The notes: generated by a model from the letters alone, not told the origin. A stretch of 64,000 nucleotides of DNA from Thalassospira mesophila (GCF_002115755.1 NZ_JFKA01000002.1:434001-498000), one strand, 5' to 3'; shown: positions 36,761 through 45,783, counted from the stretch's first letter. Numbers and translations are program-made.

Positions 36761-36818
36761 AAGCCCGCCCACCGAAGCGCGCTTTGTTGATCGGTTGCGA
36801 TCAATGAGGTTTGGCACA
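36761..36818. repeat. Dispersed intergenic hairpin element, copy A
   Basis: About 58 bases similar to copy B at 41189-41247. Shared blocks are AAGCCCGCCCRCCGA, TTGATCGGTTKCGATCA (a 7-bp hairpin with a 4-base loop at 36787-36804) and GTTTGG. It lies just beyond a minus-strand terminator, as copy B does. Confidence 0.6.
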
Positions 36819-36838
36819 GAGGTTTGGCACAAACGAAC

Positions 36839-36865
36839 AAAGCCCGACGAATATCGCCGGGCTTT
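36839..36865 (-). terminator. Terminator after the DsbA-like gene
   Basis: AAAGCCCG (36839-36846) pairs with CGGGCTTT (36858-36865), extended by CG/CG across a mismatch; the minus strand continues TTTGTTCGTTTG. Confidence 0.7.
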
Positions 36866-36897
36866 GCCAAAAGAATGTAATCGGGTGGTTGGCAGGC

Positions 36898-37563
36898 TTA
36901 TTCGTCGCCAGTCGCGCCACGGGCGATTTCGGAAAGGGCCTGTTCAAAAACTTCGGGCGGGTGGCCGCCGCTAATGGCGTATTTGCCATTGACCACATAG
37001 GTCGGAACCGAAGTGATGCCAACACTTTTAAACTCTTCTTCTTCCGCGCGAACTTCGCTGGTAAATGTGTCGCTGGCCAGAATTTCACCGGCTTCTTCGG
37101 GCGACAGCCCCACTTCTTCGCAGCAGCGTTTTATAACGCCGTGGTCGCCGGGGTTTTCGCCGTCCTGAAAATAGGACCGGAACAGCGCCATGCTCAATTC
37201 GGTTTGTTTGCCGTGTTTGCCCGCCCAATACAGCATGCGATGGCAATCGAACGTGTTGTAAATGCGGCTATCTGAACTGAACTGGATGTCAAAACCGGCA
37301 TTTTCCCCCATCATCTGGATGCGGTCGCGGTTTTCGGCACTTTGATCCGGGCTTAGCCCGTATTTTTCATTGATATGTTCGCGCAGTTCCTGCCCTTCCG
37401 GCCCCATTTCGGGGTTCAGCTCGAACGGGTGCCAGCGCAATTTCACATCAAGCTGCCCTTCCAGATTTTCCAGGGCCTGTTCAAGATGTTTGTAGCCGAT
37501 AATGCACCACGGGCAGACAACGTCGGAAACAATGTCGATCTGCATTTTGGTCGTTTGGGTCAT
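36898..37563 (-). CDS. DsbA-family oxidoreductase (FrnE-like)
   Basis: 221 residues from the ATG at 37563. Thioredoxin fold with C17-P-W-C20 in VVCPWCIIGYKHLEQAL, and a cis-proline loop in VGITSVPTYVVNGKYAISGG; this combination is typical of cytoplasmic FrnE proteins. No signal peptide. FrnE proteins are disulfide isomerases linked to stress tolerance. Single gene. Confidence 0.9.
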   Translation of the reverse strand: MTQTTKMQIDIVSDVVCPWCIIGYKHLEQALENLEGQLDVKLRWHPFELNPEMGPEGQELREHINEKYGLSPDQSAENRDRIQMMGENAGFDIQFSSDSRIYNTFDCHRMLYWAGKHGKQTELSMALFRSYFQDGENPGDHGVIKRCCEEVGLSPEEAGEILASDTFTSEVRAEEEEFKSVGITSVPTYVVNGKYAISGGHPPEVFEQALSEIARGATGDE

Positions 37564-37865
37564 GCCGGGACCTTTTGTTATGAATGAACTTGCCCCAGAC
37601 ATAAGCCCTTGTCACAGGAACGCAACCATTCTTGCTTTGCCGTGTGGTGAAACCAGCCAAACCGGACCGTTTGGCATTTGGCTGTGTGTGGCGTTGTGAA
37701 ACGGCCCGGTAGCCTTGTTTGCATGGGGGGGAAATGCCGTCATTTTCGGGCGGTATTTAACGTGGGGCAGCACAGATTACAGAACGTCCATGACGGCGGG
37801 GCATTGTCTGGCGGTGAATACCGGCGCGGACTGACGATCATTATTTCGCAAGGATTGCGACCCGG
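37564..37865. other. Intergenic region without recognisable features
   Basis: 302 bases between two minus-strand genes. I see no supported reading frame, hairpin terminator or repeat in it; it probably holds the promoter of the DsbA-like gene. Confidence 0.5.
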
Positions 37866-38123
37866 TCAGTCAATTTCCAGCCGTGCATGACGCACCTGAT
37901 CAATCAGGTACTCGGCATAGGTTTCAATCGTTGGGCAGGACCATTCGGCACGGGTTTTAATGCCGTTGCGCATCCAGTAGCCATGCCATCTGTCATCAAC
38001 ATCGCGGCAAATGGTATATTCCGCAAACCGGTCGGCGGCGCGCCAGCAATGTTTGCCGTCGCGGTGCCATGTCAGCCCACCCAGAAAAATAAGATCGTCC
38101 GATGCGGGAAGAACGCGACCCAT
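37866..38123 (-). CDS. Small conserved-looking hypothetical protein
   Basis: 85 residues, rich in Trp and charged residues (LTWHRDGKHCWRAADRFAEY, DRWHGYWMRNGIKTRAEW), no signal peptide or membrane helix. AAGGAAATAG before the ATG and normal codon use support a real gene. No family recognised. Confidence 0.7.
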   Translation of the reverse strand: MGRVLPASDDLIFLGGLTWHRDGKHCWRAADRFAEYTICRDVDDRWHGYWMRNGIKTRAEWSCPTIETYAEYLIDQVRHARLEID

Positions 38124-38454
38124 ATGACTATTTCCTTAACATCAAGAGTAAGTCGATATACGCACGGATAACAACGCTGTGTTGAGGTATTTCATCAAAT
38201 GCACCTATAAGTGTATGTCACAATATAATGCTACCGCCCGGTGCGGCACAATCATGCATGGGGACAGGTCTGCTACTCGAAAGGCGGTGAAATGGCGGAA
38301 TTTACCGATTTTTTGCTTGCGGGCGTAACGAGGTTGCGCCCCGCGTGGTTTTGCGGCAATTTGCCAGACCGCCCCGGCAAAAAGGGCGCGGGAAGATACC
38401 CGTTTTTCACAGGCTGCCCGCGTGGCACCGCATAAATGCAGATTTGGAACCAAT
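38124..38454. other. Intergenic region upstream of cimA
   Basis: 331 bases between a divergent small gene and cimA. It contains a perfect -10-like TATAAT at 38224-38229 without a good -35, in an AT-rich patch (38180-38230), then GC-rich sequence leading to cimA. No supported gene. Confidence 0.45.
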
Positions 38455-40068
38455 ATGTCTGACAAGCGCGTCTATCTTTACGACAGTACCTTGCGCGACG
38501 GCCAACAAACCCAGGGCGTCGATTTTTCAGCCGCGGATAAAACCGCGATTGCCAAGGCACTGGACGAGCTGTCGATTGACTATATTGAAGGCGGTTGGCC
38601 CGGGGCAAACCCCACCGATGATGCGTTTTTTGCCAATCCGCCCAAACTGAAAAATTCCCGCCTGACAGCCTTTGGCATGACACGGCGTGCGGGGCGTTCG
38701 GCATCGAATGATCCGGGGTTAACTACGTTAATCCAGAATGCGCCGGTGGTGTGCATGGTGGGGAAAAGCTGGGATTTTCAGGTAACCGAAGCCCTGGGCA
38801 TCGAACTTGATGAAAACATCGCGATGATTTCGGAATCGGTCGCGCATGTAAAACAGCATAGCGAGGAAGTGCTGTTTGATGCCGAGCATTTCTTTGATGG
38901 TTATAAAGCCAATCGCGATTATGCCCTGTCGGCCATTGGGGCGGCCTATGATGCCGGGGCGCGCTGGGTTGTGCTGTGCGACACCAATGGCGGCACATTG
39001 CCCGATGAAATTTTCGAAATTGTAACCGATGTCTGTACGCGCATTCCCGGAAGCCACGTTGGCATTCATTGCCATAACGATACCGAAAACGCAGTTGCCA
39101 ATTCGCTGGCGGCCGTGCGGGCCGGGGCGCGGCAAATTCAGGGCACGTTAAATGGTCTTGGCGAGCGGTGCGGCAATGCCAACCTGATTTCCATCATCCC
39201 GACCCTGATGTTGAAAATGGGTTATGATGTGGGAGTTAGCGCACAACAGTTAACCCAGCTGCGCCGTATTTCGCACATTCTTGATGACCGGCTTAACCGC
39301 GAGCCGACCCGGCAGGCAGCCTATGTGGGCGATTCGGCCTTTGCCCATAAGGGCGGATTGCATGTGTCCGCGGTCGAGAAAAACCCGGCCTGTTACGAAC
39401 ATGTTGAACCGGAAAAAGTTGGCAACCAGCGCCACATTCTGGTGTCCGATCAGGCCGGACGATCCAATATTCTGGCGCGGTTTCGTGAAATTGGCGTCGA
39501 GGTTGATCCGAAATCCGAAGCGGTTGGCAAACTTGTCGAACTGGTTAAGCAGCGCGAATTTGACGGTTACGCCTATGACGGGGCCGAAGCCAGCTTTGAG
39601 CTTTTGGCGCGAAAGGCGATGGGGCAGTTGGAACGTTATTTCCGTGTCACATCGTTTCGCGTGATCGATGAACGCCGCTGGGTCGATGAGCAGGACGAAC
39701 AGGTTATTACGATGTCCGAAGCCACGGTAAAGGTGGTGGTGGGCGATGAACAGTTTATGTCGGTGGCCGAGGGTAACGGCCCGGTCAACGCCCTTGATGC
39801 CGCCTTGCGCAAGGTGTTGCTCACCGTGCCGGAATACCGCGAAGTGATCGCCCCGATCGAGCTGATCGATTACAAGGTGCGGATCATAACACGGGGCGAT
39901 GGCACCCGTGCTGTTACCCGCGTGATGATCGAAAGCCGCGATGCCGAAGGCAATAGCTGGTCCACAGTCGGGGTGTCGGGCAATATTATCGAGGCGTCTT
40001 ATAATGCGTTGCGTGATTCCATAAGTTACAAACTGTTTAAGGCGGGTATCCGCAGCCAACATTCCTGA
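38455..40068 (+). CDS. cimA: (R)-citramalate synthase
   Basis: 537 residues from the ATG at 38455. DSTLRDGQQTQGVDFS near 8-23, HCHNDTENAVANS, and NGLGERCGNANLISIIPTL fit the alpha-isopropylmalate/homocitrate synthase superfamily; the subtype with MVGKSWDFQV and this length is CimA. A LeuA-type regulatory domain fills the last 150 residues. It condenses pyruvate and acetyl-CoA to citramalate, a threonine-independent route to isoleucine. Single gene. Confidence 0.93.
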   Translation: MSDKRVYLYDSTLRDGQQTQGVDFSAADKTAIAKALDELSIDYIEGGWPGANPTDDAFFANPPKLKNSRLTAFGMTRRAGRSASNDPGLTTLIQNAPVVCMVGKSWDFQVTEALGIELDENIAMISESVAHVKQHSEEVLFDAEHFFDGYKANRDYALSAIGAAYDAGARWVVLCDTNGGTLPDEIFEIVTDVCTRIPGSHVGIHCHNDTENAVANSLAAVRAGARQIQGTLNGLGERCGNANLISIIPTLMLKMGYDVGVSAQQLTQLRRISHILDDRLNREPTRQAAYVGDSAFAHKGGLHVSAVEKNPACYEHVEPEKVGNQRHILVSDQAGRSNILARFREIGVEVDPKSEAVGKLVELVKQREFDGYAYDGAEASFELLARKAMGQLERYFRVTSFRVIDERRWVDEQDEQVITMSEATVKVVVGDEQFMSVAEGNGPVNALDAALRKVLLTVPEYREVIAPIELIDYKVRIITRGDGTRAVTRVMIESRDAEGNSWSTVGVSGNIIEASYNALRDSISYKLFKAGIRSQHS

Positions 40069-40275
40069 TCCATGAGCGCATTTCGGTTAACCGGGGGCTG
40101 TTGGCGGCACCCGGTGCCGGGTTTGCAAAGTTATGCGTGCTGATACTGGTGCTATGCGGCAGGAAATGCTAAAGCAGCCCGCAATCACGGGCGGGTTTGC
40201 CGCCTTTATGGATTGGTGCCGGTTATTGGCTGGTGTGTAATCTGTGCCGATTGAGACAACAGGAGACTTCAGGGG

Positions 40276-41064
40276 ATGAGCGATACCCCAACTGCGGCCC
40301 GCCCCGAAACGGCAGGCGTGGTTAACCCACCCGTTATTATCTTAATCGAACCGCAGCTTGGCGATAATATCGGCAAGGCCGCGCGCGCGATGCTGAATTG
40401 TGGTCTGGTTGATTTGCGCCTGGTGCGCCCGCGCGATGGCTGGCCCAATGAACGGGCCACGGCCAATGCATCGGGAGCCGATATTGTGATCGACAATACC
40501 AAAGTGTTCGAACACGAAGACGATGCGCTGGCCGATTTAAACCGGATTTACGTGACAACAGCGCGCACCCGCGATGCGGTGAAACCGGTTTTTACCCCGC
40601 GTGGTCTTGCCCCGGAAATGCGTGCCAATATTGGCAAGGGCGAAAAAATTGGCGTGATGTTCGGGCCGGAACGCACCGGTGTGCGTAATGAACATATCGC
40701 CATGGCGGATGCCGTGGTGACCGTGCCGTTAAACCCGGGCTTTACTTCGCTTAACCTCGCACAGGCGGTGTTGCTGATTGGCTATGAATGGTGGCAGGCC
40801 GGGGTGAATGTGCCCGATTACCAGATGATGATGAACGATTCGTTCCCCGCCGCCCATGACGAGGTCGCACGGATGTTAGCACATCTGGAATATGAACTTG
40901 ATGAGTCGGGTTTTTTCCGCGTTGAGGCCAAGCGCCCGGCGATGGAACGCAACATCCGCAATATTTTTAACCGCATGAGTTTGACCCATCAGGAAGTGCA
41001 AACCATTCGCGGGATGGTTTCCGCCATGCGCGGGGCCAAGCACAAACCAAAACCGAAAACCTGA
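40276..41064 (+). CDS. trmJ: tRNA (cytidine/uridine-32-2'-O)-methyltransferase TrmJ
   Basis: 262 residues, with AGGAGACTTCAGGGG before the ATG. SPOUT motifs: IILIEPQLGDNIGKAARAMLNCGL, VMFGPERTGVRNEHIAMAD and VPLNPGFTSLNLAQAVLLIGYEW (the knot). It methylates position 32 of tRNA with SAM. Confidence 0.93.
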   Translation: MSDTPTAARPETAGVVNPPVIILIEPQLGDNIGKAARAMLNCGLVDLRLVRPRDGWPNERATANASGADIVIDNTKVFEHEDDALADLNRIYVTTARTRDAVKPVFTPRGLAPEMRANIGKGEKIGVMFGPERTGVRNEHIAMADAVVTVPLNPGFTSLNLAQAVLLIGYEWWQAGVNVPDYQMMMNDSFPAAHDEVARMLAHLEYELDESGFFRVEAKRPAMERNIRNIFNRMSLTHQEVQTIRGMVSAMRGAKHKPKPKT

Positions 41065-41188
41065 TTGTTGGGTCTGCCCACGGTTTGCAAGCCCGTAATA
41101 CCAGATCTCACTGAGGATGACTCATGGAGGTCTGGTTAGGCGCGACTGCGCCGCGCGGCCTGTGCCGCGAAAGGCAAGGGCTTTGTAG

Positions 41189-41247
41189 AAGCCCGCCCGC
41201 CGACTGAGGGCTGCATTGATCGGTTTCGATCAGTGCAGTTTGGTATA
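41189..41247. repeat. Dispersed intergenic hairpin element, copy B
   Basis: Partner of copy A (36761-36818). The hairpin TTGATCG/CGATCAG (41216-41222, 41227-41233) extends outward to about 12 bp with one mismatch. It follows the fasciclin gene terminator on the minus strand at about the same spacing as copy A follows its terminator. Confidence 0.6.
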
Positions 41248-41270
41248 ACTTGTTGTGACGACAGCACATA

Positions 41271-41303
41271 AAAAGCCCCCGGAGAGATAAATCCGGGGGC
41301 TTT
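41271..41303 (-). terminator. Terminator after the fasciclin gene (bidirectional)
   Basis: A 12-bp perfect stem (41272-41283 with 41292-41303), 8-base loop, followed on the minus strand by TTTTTATG. The plus strand has TTTGCCGTTT and may also stop trmJ transcripts. Confidence 0.9.
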
Positions 41304-41350
41304 GCCGTTTACGGAATGTAAGGTCTGTCGTGTGTGAGAGGATGTGCCGG

Positions 41351-41962
41351 TTAGTTTGGCATCAATACGGTATCAACCACATGGATCACGCCGTTTGACT
41401 GCATGACATTGGCAGTGGTGACTTTTGACCAGTTGCCTTTTTCATCGACAATATAAAGCGCACCGTCCTTCATTTCGGCGGTCAGGGTGCCGCCTTCAAC
41501 GGTGGTCATTTTATACATGCCGCCCATCATCATGGCTTTTTCCATCAAATCCTTGGCCGTCAGGGTGCCAGGAACAACATGATAGGTCAGGATCTTGGTC
41601 AGGGTCGGTTTGTTGGCCGGTTTTAACAGGGTGTCGACCGTACCGGCGGGCAATTTGTCAAATGCATCGTTGGTGGGGGCGAAAACCGTAAACGGACCCG
41701 GGCCCGACAGGGTATCGACCAGGCCTGCGGCCTTGACGGCGGCGACCAGTGTGGTGTGGTCTTTGGAATTTACGGCATTTTCAATGATGTTTTTCGACGG
41801 ATACATCGGCGCGCCGCCCACCATCACCACATGATTTTCCGGTGTCATGGCGGTGCTGGCCTTCATCATGTCAGATTTATCAGCATGCATGCCAGACGAG
41901 CATGCACCCAGGGTCAGGGCCATTGTTGCGGACGCAATAACCATCAGGGAACGAAATTTCAT
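41351..41962 (-). CDS. Fasciclin-domain lipoprotein
   Basis: 203 residues. Signal sequence with lipobox LGAC (C21), then a Met-rich linker and one fasciclin (FAS1) domain: TLVAAVKAAGLVDTLSGPGPFTVFAPTNDAFDKLPAGTV, YHVVPG, and SNGVIHVVDTVLMP. FAS1 lipoproteins act in adhesion at the envelope. Single gene with a strong terminator. Confidence 0.93.
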   Translation of the reverse strand: MKFRSLMVIASATMALTLGACSSGMHADKSDMMKASTAMTPENHVVMVGGAPMYPSKNIIENAVNSKDHTTLVAAVKAAGLVDTLSGPGPFTVFAPTNDAFDKLPAGTVDTLLKPANKPTLTKILTYHVVPGTLTAKDLMEKAMMMGGMYKMTTVEGGTLTAEMKDGALYIVDEKGNWSKVTTANVMQSNGVIHVVDTVLMPN

Positions 41963-42223
41963 TGTCTCGATGTCCTACGCTTGTTCGCTCGCGACTTGTC
42001 TTTTTTTATCCTGCGTGTTTCGCCGCGTAGCTTCATTATTGTCAAAACGGGTCCCAAGAGCTGATCCGGTCTGAACACGCATGGTAATAATGGTTACGCA
42101 AGGGGCGGGGGGCTGGATCGGATTTTTTGAGAAAAAATTGTTGGCGATGATCGCGTTACCGCCAATGAACCGAAAAAAGACAGGAAGAATCGTATGAACA
42201 GGCTGGTTTTCTGCGGTTTTGGT

Positions 42224-42251
42224 TTGACTCGCGGGGATTCATCTCTATATT
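42224..42251 (+). promoter_or_regulatory. rpsD sigma-70 promoter
   Basis: TTGACT, a 16-base spacer and TATATT. A start near 42258 would give a leader of about 110 bases before rpsD. Confidence 0.75.
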
Positions 42252-42300
42252 GCGCCTCACTTCCGAGAAAGCGGGTCGCGGCAAAGGTTCTGCGTCCCCG

Positions 42301-42326
42301 TTCTGCAAGCAGGTTGTTTTGCAGAA
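42301..42326 (+). promoter_or_regulatory. Hairpin in the rpsD leader
   Basis: TTCTGCAA (42301-42308) pairs perfectly with TTGCAGAA (42319-42326) around a 10-base loop, 43 bases before the S4 start. Ribosomal protein S4 represses its own operon in E. coli through leader RNA; whether this hairpin does the same is unknown. Confidence 0.45.
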
Positions 42327-42368
42327 ACTATCGGGACAACAAAGCACTTTTAAAAAAGAGAGTTTACA

Positions 42369-42986
42369 ATGTCGAAACGTATTGCTGCAAAGCATAAAAT
42401 TGACCGCCGCCTTGGTGTAAACCTTTGGGGCCGTTCCAAATCGCCGCTGAACAAGCGCGAATATGGTCCGGGTATGCACGGCGCGACCCGTCGTAAAAAA
42501 CCGACCGATTATGGTATCCAGCTGTTCGCAAAACAGCAGCTTAAAGGCTACTATGGTTCGATCTCGGAAAAACAGTTCCTGCGTTATTTCAAAGAAGCAT
42601 CGCGTCGCCCGGGTGATACCTCGGAAACCCTGATCGGGATTCTCGAAACCCGTCTTGACGCTGTTGTTTACCGTATGAAATTCGTTCCGACCGTGTTTGC
42701 TGCACGTCAGTTCGTGAACCACGGCCACATCCTGGTCAATGGCAAGAAGGTCACCATTCCTTCTTACCTGGTCAAGGAAGGCGACGTTGTCGAAATCAAA
42801 TCGGCTTCGCGCGAAATTCCGATGGTTCTCGAAGCTGCTGTTCTGGCAGAACGTGACATTCCCGAATATGTCGAAGTTGACCCGAAAGCCTTCAAAGGTA
42901 CTTTCGTGCGCGTCCCGAAATTCGCCGAAGTCCCGTATCCGGTTCAGATGCAGCCGAGCCTGGTTGTCGAATTCTATTCGCGTTAA
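42369..42986 (+). CDS. rpsD: 30S ribosomal protein S4
   Basis: 205 residues. [21 protein letters not shown], the conserved [20 protein letters not shown] region and the S4 RNA-binding fold ([34 protein letters not shown]) are clear. A primary 16S rRNA-binding protein that starts 30S assembly. Codon use is strongly biased, as for highly expressed genes. It stands alone with its own promoter and terminator. Confidence 0.98.
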   Translation: MSKRIAAKHKIDRRLGVNLWGRSKSPLNKREYGPGMHGATRRKKPTDYGIQLFAKQQLKGYYGSISEKQFLRYFKEASRRPGDTSETLIGILETRLDAVVYRMKFVPTVFAARQFVNHGHILVNGKKVTIPSYLVKEGDVVEIKSASREIPMVLEAAVLAERDIPEYVEVDPKAFKGTFVRVPKFAEVPYPVQMQPSLVVEFYSR

Positions 42987-43020
42987 TCTGCTTCGCAGGT
43001 TTCGCCGAATACAAAAAGAA

Positions 43021-43050
43021 ACGCTCGCTGTTTTCAGCGGGCGTTTTTTT
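43021..43050 (+). terminator. Terminator after rpsD
   Basis: A 10-bp stem with one G-T pair (43021-43030 with 43035-43044), TTTT loop, then T residues to 43050. Confidence 0.93.
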
Positions 43051-43178
43051 GTGCCCGTTATTTGATGGTGTTTGATCCATCCGCTATGTTCGGGCAAAAT
43101 GGGATGGCAAAACGAGGACGACCTCGCCCGCCTTGGGTTTTATATGTTCGGGACGACCCGATAAAATAAGAGGTCGCC

Positions 43179-43643
43179 ATGCGCACAACACTGGATCGTA
43201 TCCGTCATACTCTCAGCTTTGAAATTATCGGTTTTGCCATTGTTGCCCCGCTGGGCACATGGGTTTTTAACATGCCCATCCATGATATTGGCGTGGTGGC
43301 CCTGTTTAGTGCCGTTCTGGCGGCGCTGTGGAACTATGTTTTTAATCTGCTGTTTGATCGCGCCATGGTCGCGCTTTGGGGCCATGTTAACAAAACAATC
43401 GTGTTGCGCGTGGCGCATGCTGTTTTGTTCGAGGCGGGCTTGCTGGTTGTTTTAATGCCGCTGATCGCCTGGTATTTGCATGTCAGCCTGTTGCAGGCTT
43501 TTATGATGGATATATCGTTTTCGGCGTTTTATCTGGTGTATGCGTTTGTTTTTAACTGGGCCTATGATGTGTTGTTCCCGGTGCCACAAGCGCCCGGCAA
43601 GAACGGAAACAAGAACGAAAAACAGGCCAGCAGCGCAAGATAG
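43179..43643 (+). CDS. PACE-family (AceI-like) efflux protein
   Basis: 154 residues. The opening MRTTLDRIRHTLSFEIIGF with E15, the essential acidic residue of AceI, and a second similar pair of helices (HAVLFEAGLLVVLMPLIAWYL) match the PACE family of two bacterial transmembrane-pair domains. Known members export chlorhexidine or short diamines. AAGAGG precedes the ATG. Single gene converging on grxD. Confidence 0.9.
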   Translation: MRTTLDRIRHTLSFEIIGFAIVAPLGTWVFNMPIHDIGVVALFSAVLAALWNYVFNLLFDRAMVALWGHVNKTIVLRVAHAVLFEAGLLVVLMPLIAWYLHVSLLQAFMMDISFSAFYLVYAFVFNWAYDVLFPVPQAPGKNGNKNEKQASSAR

Positions 43644-43676
43644 CACCAGTTGGTAGATGGCAGGAATGGCCCAATA

Positions 43677-43713
43677 AAAAACACGCCCGCGATGAAATCG
43701 CCGGGCGTGTTTT
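43677..43713. terminator. Bidirectional terminator between the PACE gene and grxD
   Basis: A 12-bp stem (43677-43688 with 43702-43713) with A-rich and T-rich ends on both strands, serving both converging genes. Confidence 0.9.
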
Positions 43714-43738
43714 ACAAATCAGATGCGAAATGCGAAAA

Positions 43739-44074
43739 TCAGGCGGCCGCAGCCACACCTTTTTCACGCATATGCTGGCCAAGTTCGCCATTGGCAAACA
43801 TTTCGCGAATGATATCGCAGCCGCCAACAAATTCGCCTTTGACGTAAAGCTGGGGAATGGTCGGCCAGTTCGAGAAATCCTTGATCCCCTGACGGATGGC
43901 CGGATCAACCAGAACATTCACGTCCTTGAACGGAACGCCAAGTTCGGAGAGAACCTGCACAACAGCGGCGGAAAAGCCGCATTGCGGGAACATGGAGGTT
44001 CCTTTCATGAACAAAACGACATCGTTAGCGTCGATATCCTTCTGGATGCGTTCAAAAACCGGATTTTCGGACAT
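43739..44074 (-). CDS. grxD: Monothiol glutaredoxin (Grx4 type)
   Basis: 111 residues. [19 protein letters not shown] contains the CGFS active site; [20 protein letters not shown] is the glutathione-binding part. These proteins hold a [2Fe-2S] cluster, often together with BolA, whose gene is 1.1 kb upstream on the same strand beyond rarD. Confidence 0.97.
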   Translation of the reverse strand: MSENPVFERIQKDIDANDVVLFMKGTSMFPQCGFSAAVVQVLSELGVPFKDVNVLVDPAIRQGIKDFSNWPTIPQLYVKGEFVGGCDIIREMFANGELGQHMREKGVAAAA

Positions 44075-44168
44075 TGCGGGTATCCTTGACTGTGATAAAT
44101 GCGGCGCTGCATGCTACCGCTGATATAAGTGTTTCTGGCCGAAGATATGGCGCTCTGCGGCGTTTATG

Positions 44169-45077
44169 TCAACTGTTGGCGCGCAAATGGCGTGCTGTGC
44201 GCAAATTATCCCAGGTAAAAAGGGCCAAACCGCACCAGACAAAAATATACGTGATCAGATGGGCGCGGGTAAAGTTTTCACCAAACAACAAGACCGCGAC
44301 GAACAACTGCAGCGTCGGGTTAATATATTGCATTAATCCCAGGGCGCCAAATTTCATGTTGCGTGCGGCAAAGGCAAACATCACCAGCGGTATGGTTGTC
44401 ATGACGCCCAAACCGATCAGCAAGGCGTCGTGGCCGGTCCCGGTATGGAGGAACGCCATTTGCCCGTTGCTTTGCAACCAGCCCAGATAAATCATCGCGA
44501 CGGGCAATAATGTCAGGCATTCCACAAACAGCCCGGCAATCGGGTCGGCCGGGATCATTTTGCGCAGCAAGCCGTAAAAACCAAACAGGAAGGCCAGGCT
44601 CAGCGCGATCCAGGGCAGGGTGCCAAAAAAGATCAGCAGGTTCACAACCCCGGCCGCGACGATCACAACCGACAGGATCTGAGTGCGGTTAAGCTTTTCA
44701 TTGAGAAAAATCCGTCCCAGCACCAGCATGATCAGGGGCATGATGTAATAGCCAAGGCTGGCTTCAAGCGCATGTCCGTGGTTGACCGACCAGATATAAA
44801 TCAGCCAGTTCCCGGCAATCAGCAGGCTGGTAATAAATAACAGCCCCATCGTGCGGGCGGAGCGCAGCAAATCCATCAGGGCTTTCTGGCGGCCCAGGGC
44901 AAAGATTAAAACCAGGGTTAAAATGGCCGACCACAGGATGCGGTGGCTTAGAATTTCCATCGCATCGGCAAAGCCAACCGCATGAAAATAGGCCCCGGCG
45001 ACCCCCCAGGTCATAAAGGCAAACAGGCCGGCCAATGGACCCGCCCCGATCAGGGCGGGTTTGTGCGTGTTCGACAT
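44169..45077 (-). CDS. rarD: RarD-type EamA transporter
   Basis: 302 residues, ten hydrophobic helices. FMTWGVAGAYFHAVGFADAMEILSHRILWS and NWLIYIWSVNHGHALEASLGYYIMPL are RarD signatures. Probable inner-membrane permease of the DMT superfamily; substrate unknown. It separates bolA from grxD on the same strand. Confidence 0.93.
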   Translation of the reverse strand: MSNTHKPALIGAGPLAGLFAFMTWGVAGAYFHAVGFADAMEILSHRILWSAILTLVLIFALGRQKALMDLLRSARTMGLLFITSLLIAGNWLIYIWSVNHGHALEASLGYYIMPLIMLVLGRIFLNEKLNRTQILSVVIVAAGVVNLLIFFGTLPWIALSLAFLFGFYGLLRKMIPADPIAGLFVECLTLLPVAMIYLGWLQSNGQMAFLHTGTGHDALLIGLGVMTTIPLVMFAFAARNMKFGALGLMQYINPTLQLFVAVLLFGENFTRAHLITYIFVWCGLALFTWDNLRTARHLRANS

Positions 45078-45188
45078 ATCAGATGAACCAGGGTCAGTTA
45101 TTGGGGCATAATCTGGCCCCGGAAACCAGGTGCGCGCGCCCGGTTAAAGGCGGCGCATCGGGTGGGATTTCCGAAAAATAAAAAGCGC

Positions 45189-45422
45189 TTATTCAGGAAC
45201 AGAGGTTTGCAGTGCCAGGGCGTGCAATTCGTCGCCCATTTTGCCTTTCAGGGCCGAATAAACCATCTGATGCTGGATCACGCGGGTTTTGCCGCGAAAT
45301 GCTTCGGACACAACCATCGCAGCATAATGATCACCGTCGCCGCGCAAATCCTCGATTCGCACCTGCGCATCGGGAAGGGCTTCCTTGATCATGGTTTCAA
45401 TTTCGTGGGCTGCCATCGCCAT
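45189..45422 (-). CDS. bolA: BolA-family protein
   Basis: 77 residues from the ATG at 45422, which is nine bases after AAAGG; ATGs at 45431 and 45416 are less well placed. IETMIKEALPDAQVRIEDLRGDGDHYAAMVVSEAFRGKTRVIQHQMVYSAL is typical BolA. It partners with CGFS glutaredoxin in iron-sulfur cluster handling or iron signalling. Confidence 0.94.
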   Translation of the reverse strand: MAMAAHEIETMIKEALPDAQVRIEDLRGDGDHYAAMVVSEAFRGKTRVIQHQMVYSALKGKMGDELHALALQTSVPE

Positions 45423-45783
45423 GTTTGTCATCCTTTCTGGGGCAAATCCTGTGGCCCGTGCGGGTGGGCGGATTTGCCAAAATTCATTGTTGGTTCTGGT
45501 ATATGTTGCGCCACCGGGGCTGTCAATCAAGGCGGGCAGGTTGAACGGCATCGCGGTCATAATGCATTCTCGGTATTGTGAAGCCGGGCACATTTACCGC
45601 TGCTTTTGGGGGGCCAGGTATCATTGCGTTGAACTTTGTCAAACTTTGCGCTATTGCCTTTATCGGCTTTGCAACAGCCAGCCGTTCGCACCCGCAAGGG
45701 AAGGTGAATGTTGCGATCTGATGTTTATCGGTTCCGCGTCGGACCGGCAATGCGAACACCCGGCCTCCTGTCAGGAGACGAAG
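45423..45783. other. Divergent intergenic region bolA / glyoxalase-related gene
   Basis: 361 bases. A plausible promoter lies at 45629-45657. An open frame runs through this stretch into the downstream gene, but its composition and lack of a start site argue that it is noncoding. Confidence 0.55.
45629..45657 (+). promoter_or_regulatory. Possible sigma-70 promoter for the glyoxalase-related gene
   Basis: TTGAAC, 17-base spacer, TATTGC. It lies about 125 bases before the gene start at 45784. Confidence 0.35.

Larger units (their letters stand above)
41963..42368. other. Divergent intergenic region fasciclin / rpsD
   Basis: 406 bases. It holds the rpsD promoter at 42224-42251 and an 8-bp leader hairpin. 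The part nearer the fasciclin gene (41963-42220) has no recognised element or supported frame. Confidence 0.6.

Noticed and set aside
38224-38229. TATAAT as a cimA promoter
   Set aside because: The -10 is perfect but no acceptable -35 lies 16-18 bases upstream, and it is about 225 bases from the gene.
41065-41350. Possible tRNA or known small RNA after trmJ
   Set aside because: No cloverleaf, T-loop or CCA pattern could be found; only hairpins remain.
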